Assembly: GCA_963812525.1 (NCBI GenBank)
Contig: CAWEVL010000009.1
Coordinates: 825,318-889,317 of the forward strand
Source: Bog-756 sp963812525
GTDB taxonomy: Bacteria > Actinomycetota > Acidimicrobiia > Acidimicrobiales > RAAP-2
Reading direction: 5' to 3'
DNA: 64,000 nt
Numbering within the stretch: position 1 is the stretch's first letter; the number at the start of each line of letters is the position of its first letter. Below are positions 17,800-31,435 of the stretch, piece by piece. The translations under genes and the position numbers were made by a program. Below the pieces are notes generated by a model, which was not told the DNA's origin, searched no databases, and saw nothing but the letters and a program-made list of their open reading frames with translations.

Positions 17800-18948
17800 A
17801 CCCCCGGCCGCCCTTCGGGGTCTACGTGCACGTCCCGTTCTGCCGGGCCCGGTGCGACTACTGCGCCTTCGCCACCTTCACCGACCGGGACCACCTGATG
17901 GAGTCGTATGCCGCCGCCTGTGTGGTGGAGCTGGACCGGGCGGGGGCCGACGAGGGGATGCCCGAGGCGACGTCGGTGTTCTTCGGCGGCGGGACCCCCT
18001 CGCGCCTACCGGCCGACCTGCTGGTCCGGATCCTCGACGCCGTGCCCCGGCATCCGGGGGCCGAAGTCACCGTCGAGTGCAACCCCGAGGACGTCGAACC
18101 CGACCGGCTGGCCACCTACCTCGCCGCCGGGGTGACCCGCATCTCCCTGGGCGTGCAGTCCACGGTGCCCCACGTGCTGGCCGGGCTGGGCCGCCGCCAC
18201 GGTGCCGAGCAGGCCGCCGAGGCGGCCCGGGCGGTGGCGGCGGCCGGCTTCGCCTCGTGGAACCTGGACCTGATCATCGGGGGCGCCGGCGAGGCCGACG
18301 CCGACTGGGAGCGGAGCCTCGAGGACGTCCTCACCCTCGAGACCCCGCCGCCCCACCTCAGTGCCTACGCCTTGACCGTGGAGCCGGGCACCCCGCTGGC
18401 CGCCACCCCGGACCGCCATCCCGAGGAGGACGCCCAGGCCGACCGGTACGAGACGACCGACCGCCTGCTGACCGGCCGCGGCTACCGGTGGGAGGAGATC
18501 TCCAACTGGGCCCTCCCGGGGCACGAGTGCCGGCACAACGGCCTCTACTGGGACCAGGGCGACTACCGGGGCATCGGATCGGCGGCCCACTCCCACCGCC
18601 GGGGGCACCGGTGGTGGAACGTGCGGACCCCCGACCGCTATGTGGCGGCCATCGATGCCGGGCGCCCGGCCCGGACGGGCCAGGAGGTCCTCACCGACGG
18701 ACAGCGCCGGTTCGAGGCCCTGGCCCTGGCCCTCCGCACCCCGGCCGGGGTCCCGCTCGCCGCCCTGCCCGACCACCCCGACCTGGGTGGACTGGTGGAC
18801 CGGTCGACCGGGCGGGCCGTCCTCACCGTGAGGGGCCGCCTCCTGGCCAACGCCGTCACCGCCCGACTGGTCGACGACGGGGGGACCGGGTCCGCCGGGC
18901 CGGACCCGGTGGCCGGGGCCACCGGGTCACCCGGTACCATTGCTCCCC

Positions 18949-18956
<8 letters not shown>
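17796..18956 (+). CDS. hemW: HemW-like radical SAM heme chaperone
   Basis: 386 residues. The radical-SAM motif is CRARCDYCAF, which has the HemW CxxxCxxC spacing, within VYVHVPFCRARCDYC. Further motifs are SVFFGGGTPS, VTVECNPEDVE, RISLGVQS, NLDLIIGG and YEISNWALPGHECRHN-type sequence with RGIGSAAHS. HemW binds heme and delivers it to membrane haemoproteins; such genes were long misannotated as oxygen-independent coproporphyrinogen oxidase. It overlaps both neighbours by a few bases. Confidence 0.9.
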
Positions 18957-20280
<1,324 letters not shown>

Positions 20281-20506
20281 CCCCGACGGCGGGCGGGCCC
20301 TGGTCCCCACGTCGGCGCCCCGTCGTCCGGCCGCAGGGGTCCGAAGGGTCGCCGGTCACCCGTCGGGACACCGGCCCACCGTGCCGGACGCAGGGCCCAG
20401 GTGTCGCCGATGGCCCGACAGGCGCCAGGTAGGCTGGGTGGCCTGGGCCGGCGCACCTCCGCCGGTCGTGCCGCACCCCGCATCCAGTCCAGGAGCCCTC
20501 GTACCG

Positions 20507-23237
<2,731 letters not shown>

Positions 23238-23239
<2 letters not shown>

Positions 23240-23260
23240 GCGCCGCCCGGGGCGACGCCT
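23238..23260. terminator. Hairpin between ppdK and glycosyltransferase
   Basis: aggcgccg (23238-23245) can pair with cgacgcct (23253-23260) with one mismatch and a 7-nt loop. It overlaps both stop codons of the convergent genes. No U-tract is present. Confidence 0.4.
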
Positions 23261-24564
23261 CAGCGGCGGGCGGCCTCGGCCGTGCCCACGACGGCCTCGA
23301 CCTGGTCGAAGGCGGCTGTCCAGCTGAGCTCCAGCGCCCGCTCCCGGGCCCGGGCCGCCTGGCGCCGTCGCCGCTCGGGGTCGGTGATCAGCGCCTCCAA
23401 CGCCGCGGCCAACCCATCGGCGTCGTCGACGTAGTCGATGGCCTGCCCCCCGATCTCGGGGATGCCGCCCCGGCGCGTGGCCACCGTGGCCAGGCCGGAC
23501 GCCAGACCCTCGAACAGGACCAGCGGGCAGGGGTCGTCGAACTGAGAGGGCACGACGAGGATGTCGTGCTGTCGGTAGATGGAGGGTACCTCGGTGTTGG
23601 GGACGAACGGCCGGAGGGTGACGCTCCCGCCCAGGTCCCGCTGATCCTGCCGGAGGCGCGCTTCGTACCCGGAGGGCGGGAGGCCCACGGCGTGGGTCGA
23701 GCTCCCGAGGAAGGTGGCCTCGAACGGGATGCCACGGGAGCGCAGGGCCCGGAGGGCGGCCATCAGCACGTGGGGCCCCTTGAACTCGCGCATCATGCCG
23801 ACGAACAGGATGGACGCCGCCGACCCGGACCGGGCCTCACCGGGGTGGAAGCGGGTGGCGTCGACCCCGTTGTGGACCACGACGAGCTTCTGACCCGTCG
23901 GATCGTCCCCGAGCTGCGCGGCCACCGCGTCCCTCGTGGCTCTGCTCACGCAGATGACGGCGTCGGTCAGCGCCAGGAAGCGGCGCAGCTCCCGGCGCGA
24001 GTAGCCCCGAGAGAGCGAGTTGTGGACGTAGAGGAAGAGCGGACGTCGGGGATGACGGGCCTTGATGGTGGCCAGACCGGCGGCGCCGAGGAACCCGTCG
24101 TGCACCACGATCGGTCCGCGGGTGGCATCGAGGGCCTCGGCCACCGGTCGGAAGAGCCGTCGCGCGTTGCGCCGCCGCAGGCCCAGATGGCCGACGAGGA
24201 CGTCCTCGCGGGACTCCCACTTGGTGAGGTACTCCCGCGACAGGTAGGTGAGGAAGGCCACCGGTAGGAGGTCGGCATCGGGGAAGACGTTCCCCCGGTT
24301 GTCCGAGGCGGCCACCGCCGAGCGGATGCCGTGACGGCTGGCCTCACGGGTCAGCTCTCGGATGACGTTGTTGACCGCGCTCCCGTCCGTGCAGAGGGCC
24401 TGGGTGACGTGGGACCAGCAACGGGCACCGTCGATGGCACCCTGCACGGTTACAGGGCCGGCGACATCGAGGGTCGGGCCGAGCCCGGGGAGACGAATTC
24501 CTGACCACGGGGCTCTGCGATGACCTTTCCTCCTCGGTTCGGCCGGCACCCAACGGAAATTCAT
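23260..24564 (-). CDS. Glycosyltransferase family 4
   Basis: Up to 434 residues. The donor-binding half is clear: KLVVVHNGVDATRFHPGE, SILFVGMMREFKGPHVLM, HDILVVPSQFDDPCPLVLFEGLASGL and GGIPEIGG. The acceptor half includes TREASRHGIRSAVAASDN and LFLYVHNSLSRGYSRREL. It should transfer sugars from an NDP-sugar in envelope glycan or glycolipid synthesis. The ATG at 24564 follows GGGTGGG, but homology to GT4 starts appears only near VTQALCTDGSAVNN (about residue 58), so the true start may be downstream. It is convergent with ppdK and divergent from dnaG. Confidence 0.82.
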   Translation of the reverse strand: MNFRWVPAEPRRKGHRRAPWSGIRLPGLGPTLDVAGPVTVQGAIDGARCWSHVTQALCTDGSAVNNVIRELTREASRHGIRSAVAASDNRGNVFPDADLLPVAFLTYLSREYLTKWESREDVLVGHLGLRRRNARRLFRPVAEALDATRGPIVVHDGFLGAAGLATIKARHPRRPLFLYVHNSLSRGYSRRELRRFLALTDAVICVSRATRDAVAAQLGDDPTGQKLVVVHNGVDATRFHPGEARSGSAASILFVGMMREFKGPHVLMAALRALRSRGIPFEATFLGSSTHAVGLPPSGYEARLRQDQRDLGGSVTLRPFVPNTEVPSIYRQHDILVVPSQFDDPCPLVLFEGLASGLATVATRRGGIPEIGGQAIDYVDDADGLAAALEALITDPERRRRQAARARERALELSWTAAFDQVEAVVGTAEAARR

Positions 24565-24723
24565 CGACCCACCCGGGCACCAACTTGAGACCGGCCCCCG
24601 GGACCGTCCCGTCGGCCGGCGGCGCGGGATGCAAAAGGCGCCGGGTGCCCGACGGCCGGGTGCCGGCGGCGATGGGTGCCGGGCGGGACGGAGTCGGCCC
24701 TCCACGCGGTACCGTCGACACCC

Positions 24724-26689
24724 ATGGGCATCCCAGACGAGGACGTGGCCCGGGTCCGGGCCGAGACCGACATCGTCGCCCTGATCGGGGAGCACGCCGC
24801 CCTGAAACGACAGGGGCGGCGGTGGGTGGGGCTGTGCCCGTTCCACGGCGAGAGCACGCCGTCGTTCAGCGTGAACGCCGAAGAGGGCTTCTACTACTGC
24901 TTCGGGTGCCTGGCCAAGGGCGATGCCATCAGCTTCGTGCGGGCCACCGAGCACCTCGACTTCGTCGACGCCGTCCGCCGACTGGCCGACCGGGCCGGCA
25001 TCACCATCCGAGAGGACGCCGCCTCCGGCCGGGACAGCCAGCGGCGCAAGGTGTTCCTCGACGCCATGGAGCGGGCCACCGGGTGGTACCACGAGCGCCT
25101 GCTCACGTCGCCGGACGCCGGCCAGGCCCGGGACTATCTGCGCAGCCGGGGCTACGACGGGGAGGTGGTCCGCCGGTTCCGCCTGGGCTGGGCACCGGAT
25201 GACTGGGACGCCCTGTGCCAGGGACTGGGTCTGAGCCAGGAGATAGCCGTGGGCGCCGGCCTGGGATTCGTCAACCGCCGCCAACGGCTCCAGGACGCCT
25301 TCCGGGCCCGGATCCTGTTCCCGATCTGTGATCCCTCCGGCCATCCGGTGGCCCTCGGGGGACGGGTGCTGCCCGGGAGCTCCGACCCGGCCAAGTACAA
25401 GAACTCCACCGAGACACCCATCTACTCCAAACGGAAGACGCTCTACGCCCTCAACTGGGCCAAGCAGGAGATCATCGCCTCCGACGAGGTCGTGGTCTGC
25501 GAGGGGTACACCGACGTCATCGGGCTGTTCGAAGCCGGCGTGGAGCGGGCGGTGGCCACCTGCGGGACGGCCCTGGCCGAGGAGCACGTGAAGCTGCTCC
25601 GGGGCTTCGCCTCCCGGGTGGTGCTGGCCTTCGACGCCGACGGCGCCGGTCAGTCGGCCGCCGGTCGCTTCTACGAGTGGGAGCGCAAGCTGTCCATCGA
25701 CGTGGCCGTGGCCGCCCTGCCGGCCGGCACCGACCCGGGTGAGCTGGCTCGGAGCGATCCCGAGGGGTTGCGGGCCGCGATCGTCGGGGCCAAACCCTTT
25801 CTCCAGTTCCGGGTGGAGCGGATCCTCGGCTCCGCCGAGCTGGGTACCCCCGAGGGCCGGGCCCGGGCCGCCGACTCGGCCCTGGCCGCGGTGGCCGAGC
25901 ATCCGGACAACCTGGTCCGCGACCAGTACCTGATGCAGGTGGCCGAGCGCTGCCGCCTCGAGCCGCTGCTCTTGCGGGAGCGGTTGGAGCAGATCCGGGC
26001 GGCGGGGCCCCGGCCCGACGCGTCGGCCTCCCGCGGCCGCCGATCGGGTGGGACCACACCGGGCGAGGGCAGCGATCGGAGGCGGGGTGGGCCATCGGGT
26101 GGCGCCGACGATCCCTGGGTGCGCGAGCCCGAGGCCGAGGGCGAGTGGGACGCCGACGGATTCGACGGCGGCGGGCGCGGACCCGCCGACGACGGTCCGG
26201 CCCGCCGCGCCGGCCGGAACGGCCGCGGGCCGGACCATCCAGGAGTTCCGCCCGGGTCTCGAAGCCCTGCGGCTGGCCATCCACCGGCCGGAGGAGGTGG
26301 CCGACCACCTGGAGGCCGCCCTGTTCCGTGACGACCTTCAGCGGGCCGCCTTCGAGGTACTGGCCGGCGCCGACCGCGAGCCCCTCCACGAGGTCATCGA
26401 GCAGGCCCCACCCGAGATCCGGGCCCTGTTGGTCCGCCTGACCGTCGAGGAGCCGGTGGGTCAACCCGACGAGGTGGTCCTCCAGCTGGTCAGGGACGCG
26501 GCCCGTGGCGAGCTCACCGTGATCACCGCCGAGGCCAGGACCTCGCCAGACGCGGTGGGCGAGGCCGCCCAGGTCGCCTCCTGGGTCCAGGAGCTGGATG
26601 ATCCCGGTGCCTCGGTCGCAGCGACCTCGAGGTTGGTAGCCTGGCTAGTGGTGAGGGCACAGCAGACAACTCCAGGACACGGATCGTGA
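24724..26689 (+). CDS. dnaG: DNA primase DnaG (one frameshift near the 3' third)
   Basis: About 654 residues once a one-base shift between 26150 and 26245 is corrected. The CHC2 zinc finger (CPFHGESTPSF, YYCFGC) and the TOPRIM core (VVVCEGYTDVIGLFEAG, VVLAFDADGAGQSA) are intact. After the Gly/Arg-rich linker the frame moves by one and continues with RTIQEFRPGLEALRLAIH and LEAALFRDDLQRAAFEVL, the DnaB-binding part. Primase makes RNA primers for Okazaki fragments. Start at ATG 24724. The corrected end overlaps the rpoD start by 4 nt, the conserved dnaG-rpoD pairing. The shift lies in a low-complexity GC-rich linker and is probably a sequence error. Confidence 0.88.
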
Positions 26690-28182
26690 TCGCCAGGCAG
26701 GTGGTGGTTCCTCCGGGAGGGGCGGCGTCCGAATCCATCGATTCGCCACCCGTGTTGTCAACGCCGTCCCACGGCGGGGTTGCCGATGTACTCCCGGCCG
26801 ATCAGTTCGACGCGCTGATCAGGATGGGTCGGGCCCAGGGAGGCCTGACCCAGGACGATGTGATGACCGTCCTGCGGTCGGTCGAGCTGAGCGCCGACCT
26901 CATCGCCGATGTGGTGCACCGGATCAGGCAGGCCGGGATCGAGTTCACCTACGACACCGGGGAGACGACGGTGGTGCCGATGACCGGTGCGGTGGCCGAG
27001 GACCTCTCGGGCCGGCTCCGGGACGACCTGGCCGCCCACCCCTCCGCCCCGAAGGACGGTGCCGCCGGCGATGGCCTGCCTGCCCCGCGCATCGTGGCCC
27101 TCGATCCGGCGCGCCACAATGGACATGTCGGGGTGGGCACCGGTCCGACAGAAGGGACCGGTCGAGCCGACTCTCCGTCCGCCGGGTCGATCAAGAAGGA
27201 ACGGGCCCCACGCCGGACGGCGGCCAAGGACGGGTACTCCGACACCGACGGATTCCGGGGATCGGCGGCCGATCCGGTCCACATGTACCTGAAGGAGATC
27301 GGCAAGGTCAAGCTCCTCGACGCGGCGCTCGAAGTCGAGCTGGCCGAGCGCATCGTGGCCGGCAACGAGGCCGCGGCGCGGCTGGCCGAGCACGAGGCCG
27401 GCGGCGAGTCCTACAGCGGTCGGGCGGCCGATCGGGTGATGATGCGCCGGGGCCTGTCGGCCAAGGAGGCGCTGATCGAGGCCAACCTGCGGCTGGTGGT
27501 CTCGATCGCCAAGCGCTACCGCAACCGGGGACTGGCCTTCCTCGACCTCATCCAGGAAGGCAACCTCGGCCTCATGCGGGCGGTGGAGAAGTTCGATCAC
27601 ACCAAGGGGTTCAAATTCTCCACCTATGCCACTTGGTGGATCCGTCAGGCCATCACCCGGGCCATCGCCGATCAGGCCCGGACCATCCGCATCCCCGTCC
27701 ACATGGTGGAGACCATCAACAAGGTGGTGTGGGCGCAGCGACAGCTCCTCCAGGAGCTCGGGCGGGAGCCCAGCGCCGAGGAGGTGGCCGGTCGGGTCGA
27801 CTTCTCGATCGAGCGGGTGCGCGAGATCCAGCGGATCAATCAGGACACGGTCTCGCTCGAGCAGCCCATGGGGGACGAGGACGACTTCAGCCTGTCCGAT
27901 CTGATCGAGGACCGTGAGGCGGTGGTGCCCGACGACGCCGCCGCTCGGATGATGCTGGACGACGCCGTGCGGGAGGCGCTCGGCCACCTGTCGCCGCGCG
28001 AGCAGGATGTGGTCCGGCTCCGCTTCGGACTCGAGGACGGCAAGATCCGCACCCTCGAGGAGGTGGGCAAGGCGTTCGGGGTCACCCGGGAGCGGATCCG
28101 CCAGATCGAGGCCAAGACGTTGGCCAAGCTCCGCCGGCCCGAGTCGGCCCAGCTCCTGCGCGACTACCTCGACGAGGCCTGA
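26686..28182 (+). CDS. rpoD: Principal RNA polymerase sigma factor RpoD/SigA
   Basis: 498 residues. A variable acidic/Ala-rich amino-terminal third precedes region 1.2 (DPVHMYLKEIGKVKLLD), region 2 (ANLRLVVSIAKRYRNRGLAFLDLIQEGNLGLMRAVEKFD, FSTYATWWIRQAITRAI), region 3 (IRIPVHMVETINK) and region 4 (RLRFGLEDGKIRTLEEVGKAFGVTRERIRQIEAKTLAKLR). This is a group 1 housekeeping sigma factor. The GTG at 26686 overlaps the end of dnaG. A start further inside, at the GTG near 26701, cannot be excluded. Confidence 0.95.
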   Translation: MIARQVVVPPGGAASESIDSPPVLSTPSHGGVADVLPADQFDALIRMGRAQGGLTQDDVMTVLRSVELSADLIADVVHRIRQAGIEFTYDTGETTVVPMTGAVAEDLSGRLRDDLAAHPSAPKDGAAGDGLPAPRIVALDPARHNGHVGVGTGPTEGTGRADSPSAGSIKKERAPRRTAAKDGYSDTDGFRGSAADPVHMYLKEIGKVKLLDAALEVELAERIVAGNEAAARLAEHEAGGESYSGRAADRVMMRRGLSAKEALIEANLRLVVSIAKRYRNRGLAFLDLIQEGNLGLMRAVEKFDHTKGFKFSTYATWWIRQAITRAIADQARTIRIPVHMVETINKVVWAQRQLLQELGREPSAEEVAGRVDFSIERVREIQRINQDTVSLEQPMGDEDDFSLSDLIEDREAVVPDDAAARMMLDDAVREALGHLSPREQDVVRLRFGLEDGKIRTLEEVGKAFGVTRERIRQIEAKTLAKLRRPESAQLLRDYLDEA

Positions 28183-28199
28183 CGGCGGGAGCGCCGGGG

Positions 28200-28553
28200 T
28201 CAGATCTCCGAGTGGTTCCGGCGGTCGACCGCAATGCGGCGGTCGGGGAGCCGGCGGCGACTGTTGAGGGCGAGGGCCAGATCCTCGGCCAGATCGAGGG
28301 CGATGGCATCGGCGGCCTGGTCGCCGTTGCGCCAGCCCAGCCGGACGCCGATGGTGTCCTTCATCCGCTCGACGCCCAGAGCGGCCACGGCCTTGGATTT
28401 CTCCGTGACCAGGGTGGTCGTTCCGGTGACCGGCGCCGAGCTGCTCAGCTGCCGGGCCGCCCGGGTGATCTGCAGGTACCGCTCGCGGCCGGCCCTGGTG
28501 CCAAGGAGATAGCCGACGCCGAAGGCGAGGGCGGTGCCGATGCGGAACCTCAC
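28200..28553 (-). CDS. Small single-pass membrane protein (YtxH-like)
   Basis: 117 residues from GTG 28553. A short amino-terminal hydrophobic stretch with glycine spacing (FRIGTALAFGVGYLLGTRAGRERY) is followed by an amphipathic, charged helix-rich remainder. This resembles the small YtxH/GlsB-type envelope proteins common in actinobacteria; the function is unknown. It is convergent with rpoD, 18 bp away. A longer frame to 28613 is open but adds a low-quality leader. Confidence 0.6.
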   Translation of the reverse strand: MRFRIGTALAFGVGYLLGTRAGRERYLQITRAARQLSSSAPVTGTTTLVTEKSKAVAALGVERMKDTIGVRLGWRNGDQAADAIALDLAEDLALALNSRRRLPDRRIAVDRRNHSEI

Positions 28554-28666
28554 CGACCCATTGTGCCCGCCGTCACCCGACGGCGCACATTTGCCCGTCG
28601 GGTGGGCCCCCACCGGCTAGTCTCCTCAGGCACGCCGAGGCGCAGGACCACTCGGCCGTTGTTCCT

Positions 28667-28739
28667 TCCGGGGTAGCTCAATCGGCAGAGCGAGCGGCTG
28701 TTAACCGCTAGGTTGAGAGTTCGAGTCTCTCCCCCGGAG
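28667..28739 (+). tRNA. tRNA-Asn (GTT)
   Basis: 73 nt cloverleaf: acceptor tccgggg/ccccgga, D arm gctc-aatcggca-gagc, anticodon arm agcgg-ctGTTaa-ccgct, T arm gagag-ttcgagt-ctctc, discriminator G. The anticodon is at 28700-28702. CCA is not encoded. Its last 22 nt recur with one mismatch at 30847-30868. Confidence 0.95.
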
Positions 28740-28888
28740 CTTTTCTCAAGACAGAGGGGCGTCGGGTGGCGATTGGCAGGGACGGTCGTGGACGGCGCTG
28801 AGCACCGCCGAGGGTGGGGGGGACGCCGGTGTCGGACCTCGTCCTGCGAGGGCCGGGGGCACCGCACCGCCGGTGCAGTGGACGGGTC

Positions 28889-29761
28889 TCAGGTGGTGGG
28901 CGATCGGTCCCCGGGCGGATTCCAACTACCGTCAGGTGACTGCCACCACCCAGGCGCAACCGAGGGCCCGGGCTTGCGGAGCCCGGCCGATGGTACCGCC
29001 CACTTGGCGGGTCGAGGGTCCTCGGGCATGGCGGATTCGATAGCCGAGTCGTCGGCGTGGCGTTCCGTCGTCGGGCCCACCACATCGACTCCCTGGTCGG
29101 CAAACAGGGATTTCCACGTAGGCAAGGGGTGGGCTTTCGACGTGAGGATGACCAGCGTGTGTGATTCGGCAGGTCCCACGAAGGGATCGTCGCAGACCAC
29201 GGCGATGACGTAGTCCCGGATGTCCCGGGCCAGGCCAGGGTGCGCGGCGAGAGCGGGTAGGTCCTCAACGCTCGTCGCCACCGCCGAGTGGACCCGGTCC
29301 CAGGGGTACCCCCATTGACGCTGTACCGAGGGATCGTCGAACTCGCAGAGGAACGTGAGGCCGTCCGCGCCAGCGGTGATGGCCCCGTCTTCGGGCTTCA
29401 TGTCGATGTGTTCCCACCATCCCGCCCCCCACGGATAGCCGTCGACCAGAACGTGAGGTTCGACCACCTCGAGCTGCGGGACGGGGTCGGCTCGGAGGGC
29501 CGGGGTTGCCGCGGTTGGGACTCGGGCCGTCCCACCTGTCGTTGACCCGCCGCTGTGCTCGGGGAGCGAGAACGGAGCCGCAGCCAGCAGGGCGAGCCGG
29601 TGGGCCACGAAGAAGAAGATCCAGGTCCCGACGATGAGGTAGGCGATGCCCCAGCCGACGCCGTGGCTGAATATGAGCACCGCCCACGCGATATCGATGA
29701 GAAGGGCCACCAGCATGAGGGTGGTGTAGACCTCCCGGCCTACGGTCGTGAGCTTCTTCAC
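28889..29761 (-). CDS. Membrane protein with soluble domain and WW-like carboxy-terminus
   Basis: 290 residues, no recognised family. Two transmembrane helices at about residues 13-32 and 35-62 (LMLVALLIDIAWAVLIF, GIAYLIVGTWIFFFVAHRL) precede a soluble domain of about 180 residues with HVLVDGYPWGAGWWEHIDM and YVIAVVCDDPFVG. The protein ends with PGWWQSPDGSWNPPG, close to the DUF2510 pattern found on many actinobacterial membrane proteins. The frame points toward the tRNA. About 150 bp without features separate it from tRNA-Asn. Confidence 0.7.
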   Translation of the reverse strand: MKKLTTVGREVYTTLMLVALLIDIAWAVLIFSHGVGWGIAYLIVGTWIFFFVAHRLALLAAAPFSLPEHSGGSTTGGTARVPTAATPALRADPVPQLEVVEPHVLVDGYPWGAGWWEHIDMKPEDGAITAGADGLTFLCEFDDPSVQRQWGYPWDRVHSAVATSVEDLPALAAHPGLARDIRDYVIAVVCDDPFVGPAESHTLVILTSKAHPLPTWKSLFADQGVDVVGPTTERHADDSAIESAMPEDPRPAKWAVPSAGLRKPGPSVAPGWWQSPDGSWNPPGDRSPTT

Positions 29762-30048
29762 GAGGTCGACTCCGCTTTCCGCCCCGTTGCCTTTTCTACA
29801 CGACTCCCGTTCCGACGGCAGCCCCGACGGTCCGACGGTCGGGAGGAGCGGAGCGGGTGAGCGAGGGCCTCCCTGTTGGGGTACGGTGCCTGGCCGACGT
29901 TCGAGTCTCCACCCCGGGGGGTCGCCGGTCGGCCCAAGGTCGGCCCGGATCCGGTAGCCGGATGCCGGTCGGGGAGGTTGGAGTCACCGTCGCCGCTGCC
30001 AGCGGGTCCCCGAAGGCGACGCACCGACGATGGATGGAGGGCAAGATC

Positions 30049-30537
30049 ATGGATGGTTGGATACTGACCGTCGAACGGATGATCCGAGCCTCCCCCGAGG
30101 TCATCTTCGACGTCCTGGCGGATCCGTCGGAGCACGCTCGCATCGACGGCTCCGGGATGCTCCAAGGGGCCGGGGCGGCCCCGTCGCCGCGGCTGTCACT
30201 GGGATCGACCTTCGGCATGTCCATGAAACTGGGGGTTCGCTACTCGACGGCCAGCACGGTGGTGGAGTTCGAGGAGAATCGACGCATCGCCTGGCAGACG
30301 GGGCCAAAGGGCAAGCTCGAACGGTTCGTCGCCGGACGCATCTGGCGCTACGACCTCGAACTCCGGGACGGCGGCACGCTGGTCAGGGAGAGTTGGGACA
30401 TCACCAACGACCACCAACGGTCCTTGTTGCGGCTGGGGGGTATCTGGTCGGGCAAGACCCGACGGGACATGGAGCTGACCCTGGCCCGTCTCGACGCACT
30501 GGTCACTGCGCCGAGCTCGGCTGGAGACTCCCCGTAG
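30049..30537 (+). CDS. SRPBCC-family protein
   Basis: 162 residues, START-like fold with a hydrophobic pocket. The usual opening VERMIRASPEVIFDVLADPSEHARIDG and the later RYSTASTVVEFEENRRIAWQTG and LVRESWDIT are visible. The substrate is unknown. It shares the IDGSGML segment and overall pattern with the protein at 61292, so the two are paralogues. The ATG at 30049 is preceded by GGAGGG at the right distance; the in-frame ATG at 30034 would lie in that ribosome-binding site. The 287 bp upstream hold no gene I can support, only a tRNA-like fragment (29883-29910). Confidence 0.75.
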   Translation: MDGWILTVERMIRASPEVIFDVLADPSEHARIDGSGMLQGAGAAPSPRLSLGSTFGMSMKLGVRYSTASTVVEFEENRRIAWQTGPKGKLERFVAGRIWRYDLELRDGGTLVRESWDITNDHQRSLLRLGGIWSGKTRRDMELTLARLDALVTAPSSAGDSP

Positions 30538-30560
30538 CGGCCGACCGGATCTCGACCCCT

Positions 30561-30740
30561 TCAGTCGGGGTCAGGCGGATCCGGTTCGTCCTCTCTTCCC
30601 CGTGCACCGAACCGCCTGAACCGGGGGAGGTGGATGTCATCGTCAGTCTCGCCCCGAGTGGCCAGCAACACCAGGATCATCGCGCCAGCGAGAATCAGGG
30701 CCAAGGCGGCGAACCCACCGGCAATGACCCACGTCGCCAT
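30561..30740 (-). CDS. Small single-pass membrane protein
   Basis: 59 residues from ATG 30740. One hydrophobic helix (WVIAGGFAALALILAGAMILVLLAT) is followed by an acidic and basic cytoplasmic tail (GETDDDIHL, then REDEPDPPDPD). Unknown function. It is convergent with the SRPBCC gene, 23 bp away. Support rests on clean membrane-protein composition; no strong ribosome-binding site is visible. Confidence 0.45.
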   Translation of the reverse strand: MATWVIAGGFAALALILAGAMILVLLATRGETDDDIHLPRFRRFGARGREDEPDPPDPD

Positions 30741-30846
30741 GGCCGGATGGTAACCGTTGGCCAGACCGGCGCGAACCGGACGAAGCGGGTGTGATTGACT
30801 GACACCAGTCCGTGCACGGTGGCCTGGCCGATCGTCCAGGTGGAGC

Positions 30847-30868
30847 GTTCGAGTCCCTCCCCCGGAGC
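30847..30868 (+). repeat. Partial copy of the tRNA-Asn 3' end
   Basis: gttcgagtccctcccccgga and the next two bases match the last 22 nt of tRNA-Asn (28719-28740) at 21 of 22 positions. Just before it, cctgg-ccgatcgt-ccagg (30824-30841) resembles an anticodon arm. It may be a decayed tRNA copy or an attachment-site remnant; the region between the two copies is 2.1 kb and contains no integrase. Confidence 0.55.
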
Positions 30869-30869
30869 G

Positions 30870-31034
30870 ATGGCCACCACCGACCCTGCCGCGACCACCT
30901 GCCGCTTCTGCGGGCATCCAGGGGTCCATGACTCGGGCGAGCGTCTCCGCTCGGGTGGCGCCCGATCCTGTGAGGACTGCGACCGCTGTTGGATGGAGCA
31001 GCACCGTGACGAGCGGCCCCCGCACCACTCCTGA
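30870..31034 (+). CDS. Small zinc-ribbon-like protein
   Basis: 54 residues from ATG 30870. Two cysteine pairs in CRFCGHPGVHDSGE and SCEDCDRCW suggest a small zinc-binding module. Function unknown. It starts directly after the tRNA-like repeat, and the GGAG of that repeat is the only candidate ribosome-binding site, rather close to the start. It may be a chance frame. About 230 bp with no supported gene follow. Confidence 0.4.
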   Translation: MATTDPAATTCRFCGHPGVHDSGERLRSGGARSCEDCDRCWMEQHRDERPPHHS

Positions 31035-31267
31035 GCCCTTCGCGCCGCCCCGCGTGGCCGGTGGTATCAAACTGCTACCGAGTTACCCTTCGGCGGCGTG
31101 GGACTCGGGGATGGGCAAGTGCAACGGCCACTGGGGCTTCCAGGCATTTACCAATGCGCGCGGTGTGCTCTCATCACGGCGCAATTGCTCGACCCCGGGT
31201 TCGAGTACCCGCCTACTCAGAGCACGAAAGGATGTACGGGCTGGGGTTGCGACAAGAGTCGGATCGA

Positions 31268-31435
31268 TTACCTTCGCTTGGCAAAGTTGACCATCGCCAG
31301 CTCGCACTGTCCGCAAGCGTGCTCGGTACTGGAGGCCGGACACCCGCTGAGGTGCACCTCCCAGCGACCCAGCAACACGCCTCCGCAGTGAGGACATGTG
31401 ACAGCGGAAACGGTTGCATCGGGTTTGGCGGTCAT
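31268..31435 (-). CDS. Zinc-ribbon microprotein
   Basis: 55 residues, ATG 31435 to TAA 31268. It has four CxxC-type cysteines in two pairs (TCPHCGGVLLGRWEVH and HACGQCELAM) plus one central cysteine (SGCPAS), as in small zinc ribbons. An AGGGGG run lies about 8 nt before the start. I do not recognise the family. The clean cysteine spacing and the ribosome-binding site make it more convincing than the larger overlapping frames on either strand. Confidence 0.5.
   Translation of the reverse strand: MTAKPDATVSAVTCPHCGGVLLGRWEVHLSGCPASSTEHACGQCELAMVNFAKRR

Noticed and set aside
31191..31217. T-arm-like sequence around gggttcgagtaccc
   Set aside because: The stem is only 4 bp and no acceptor or anticodon arm fits around it.
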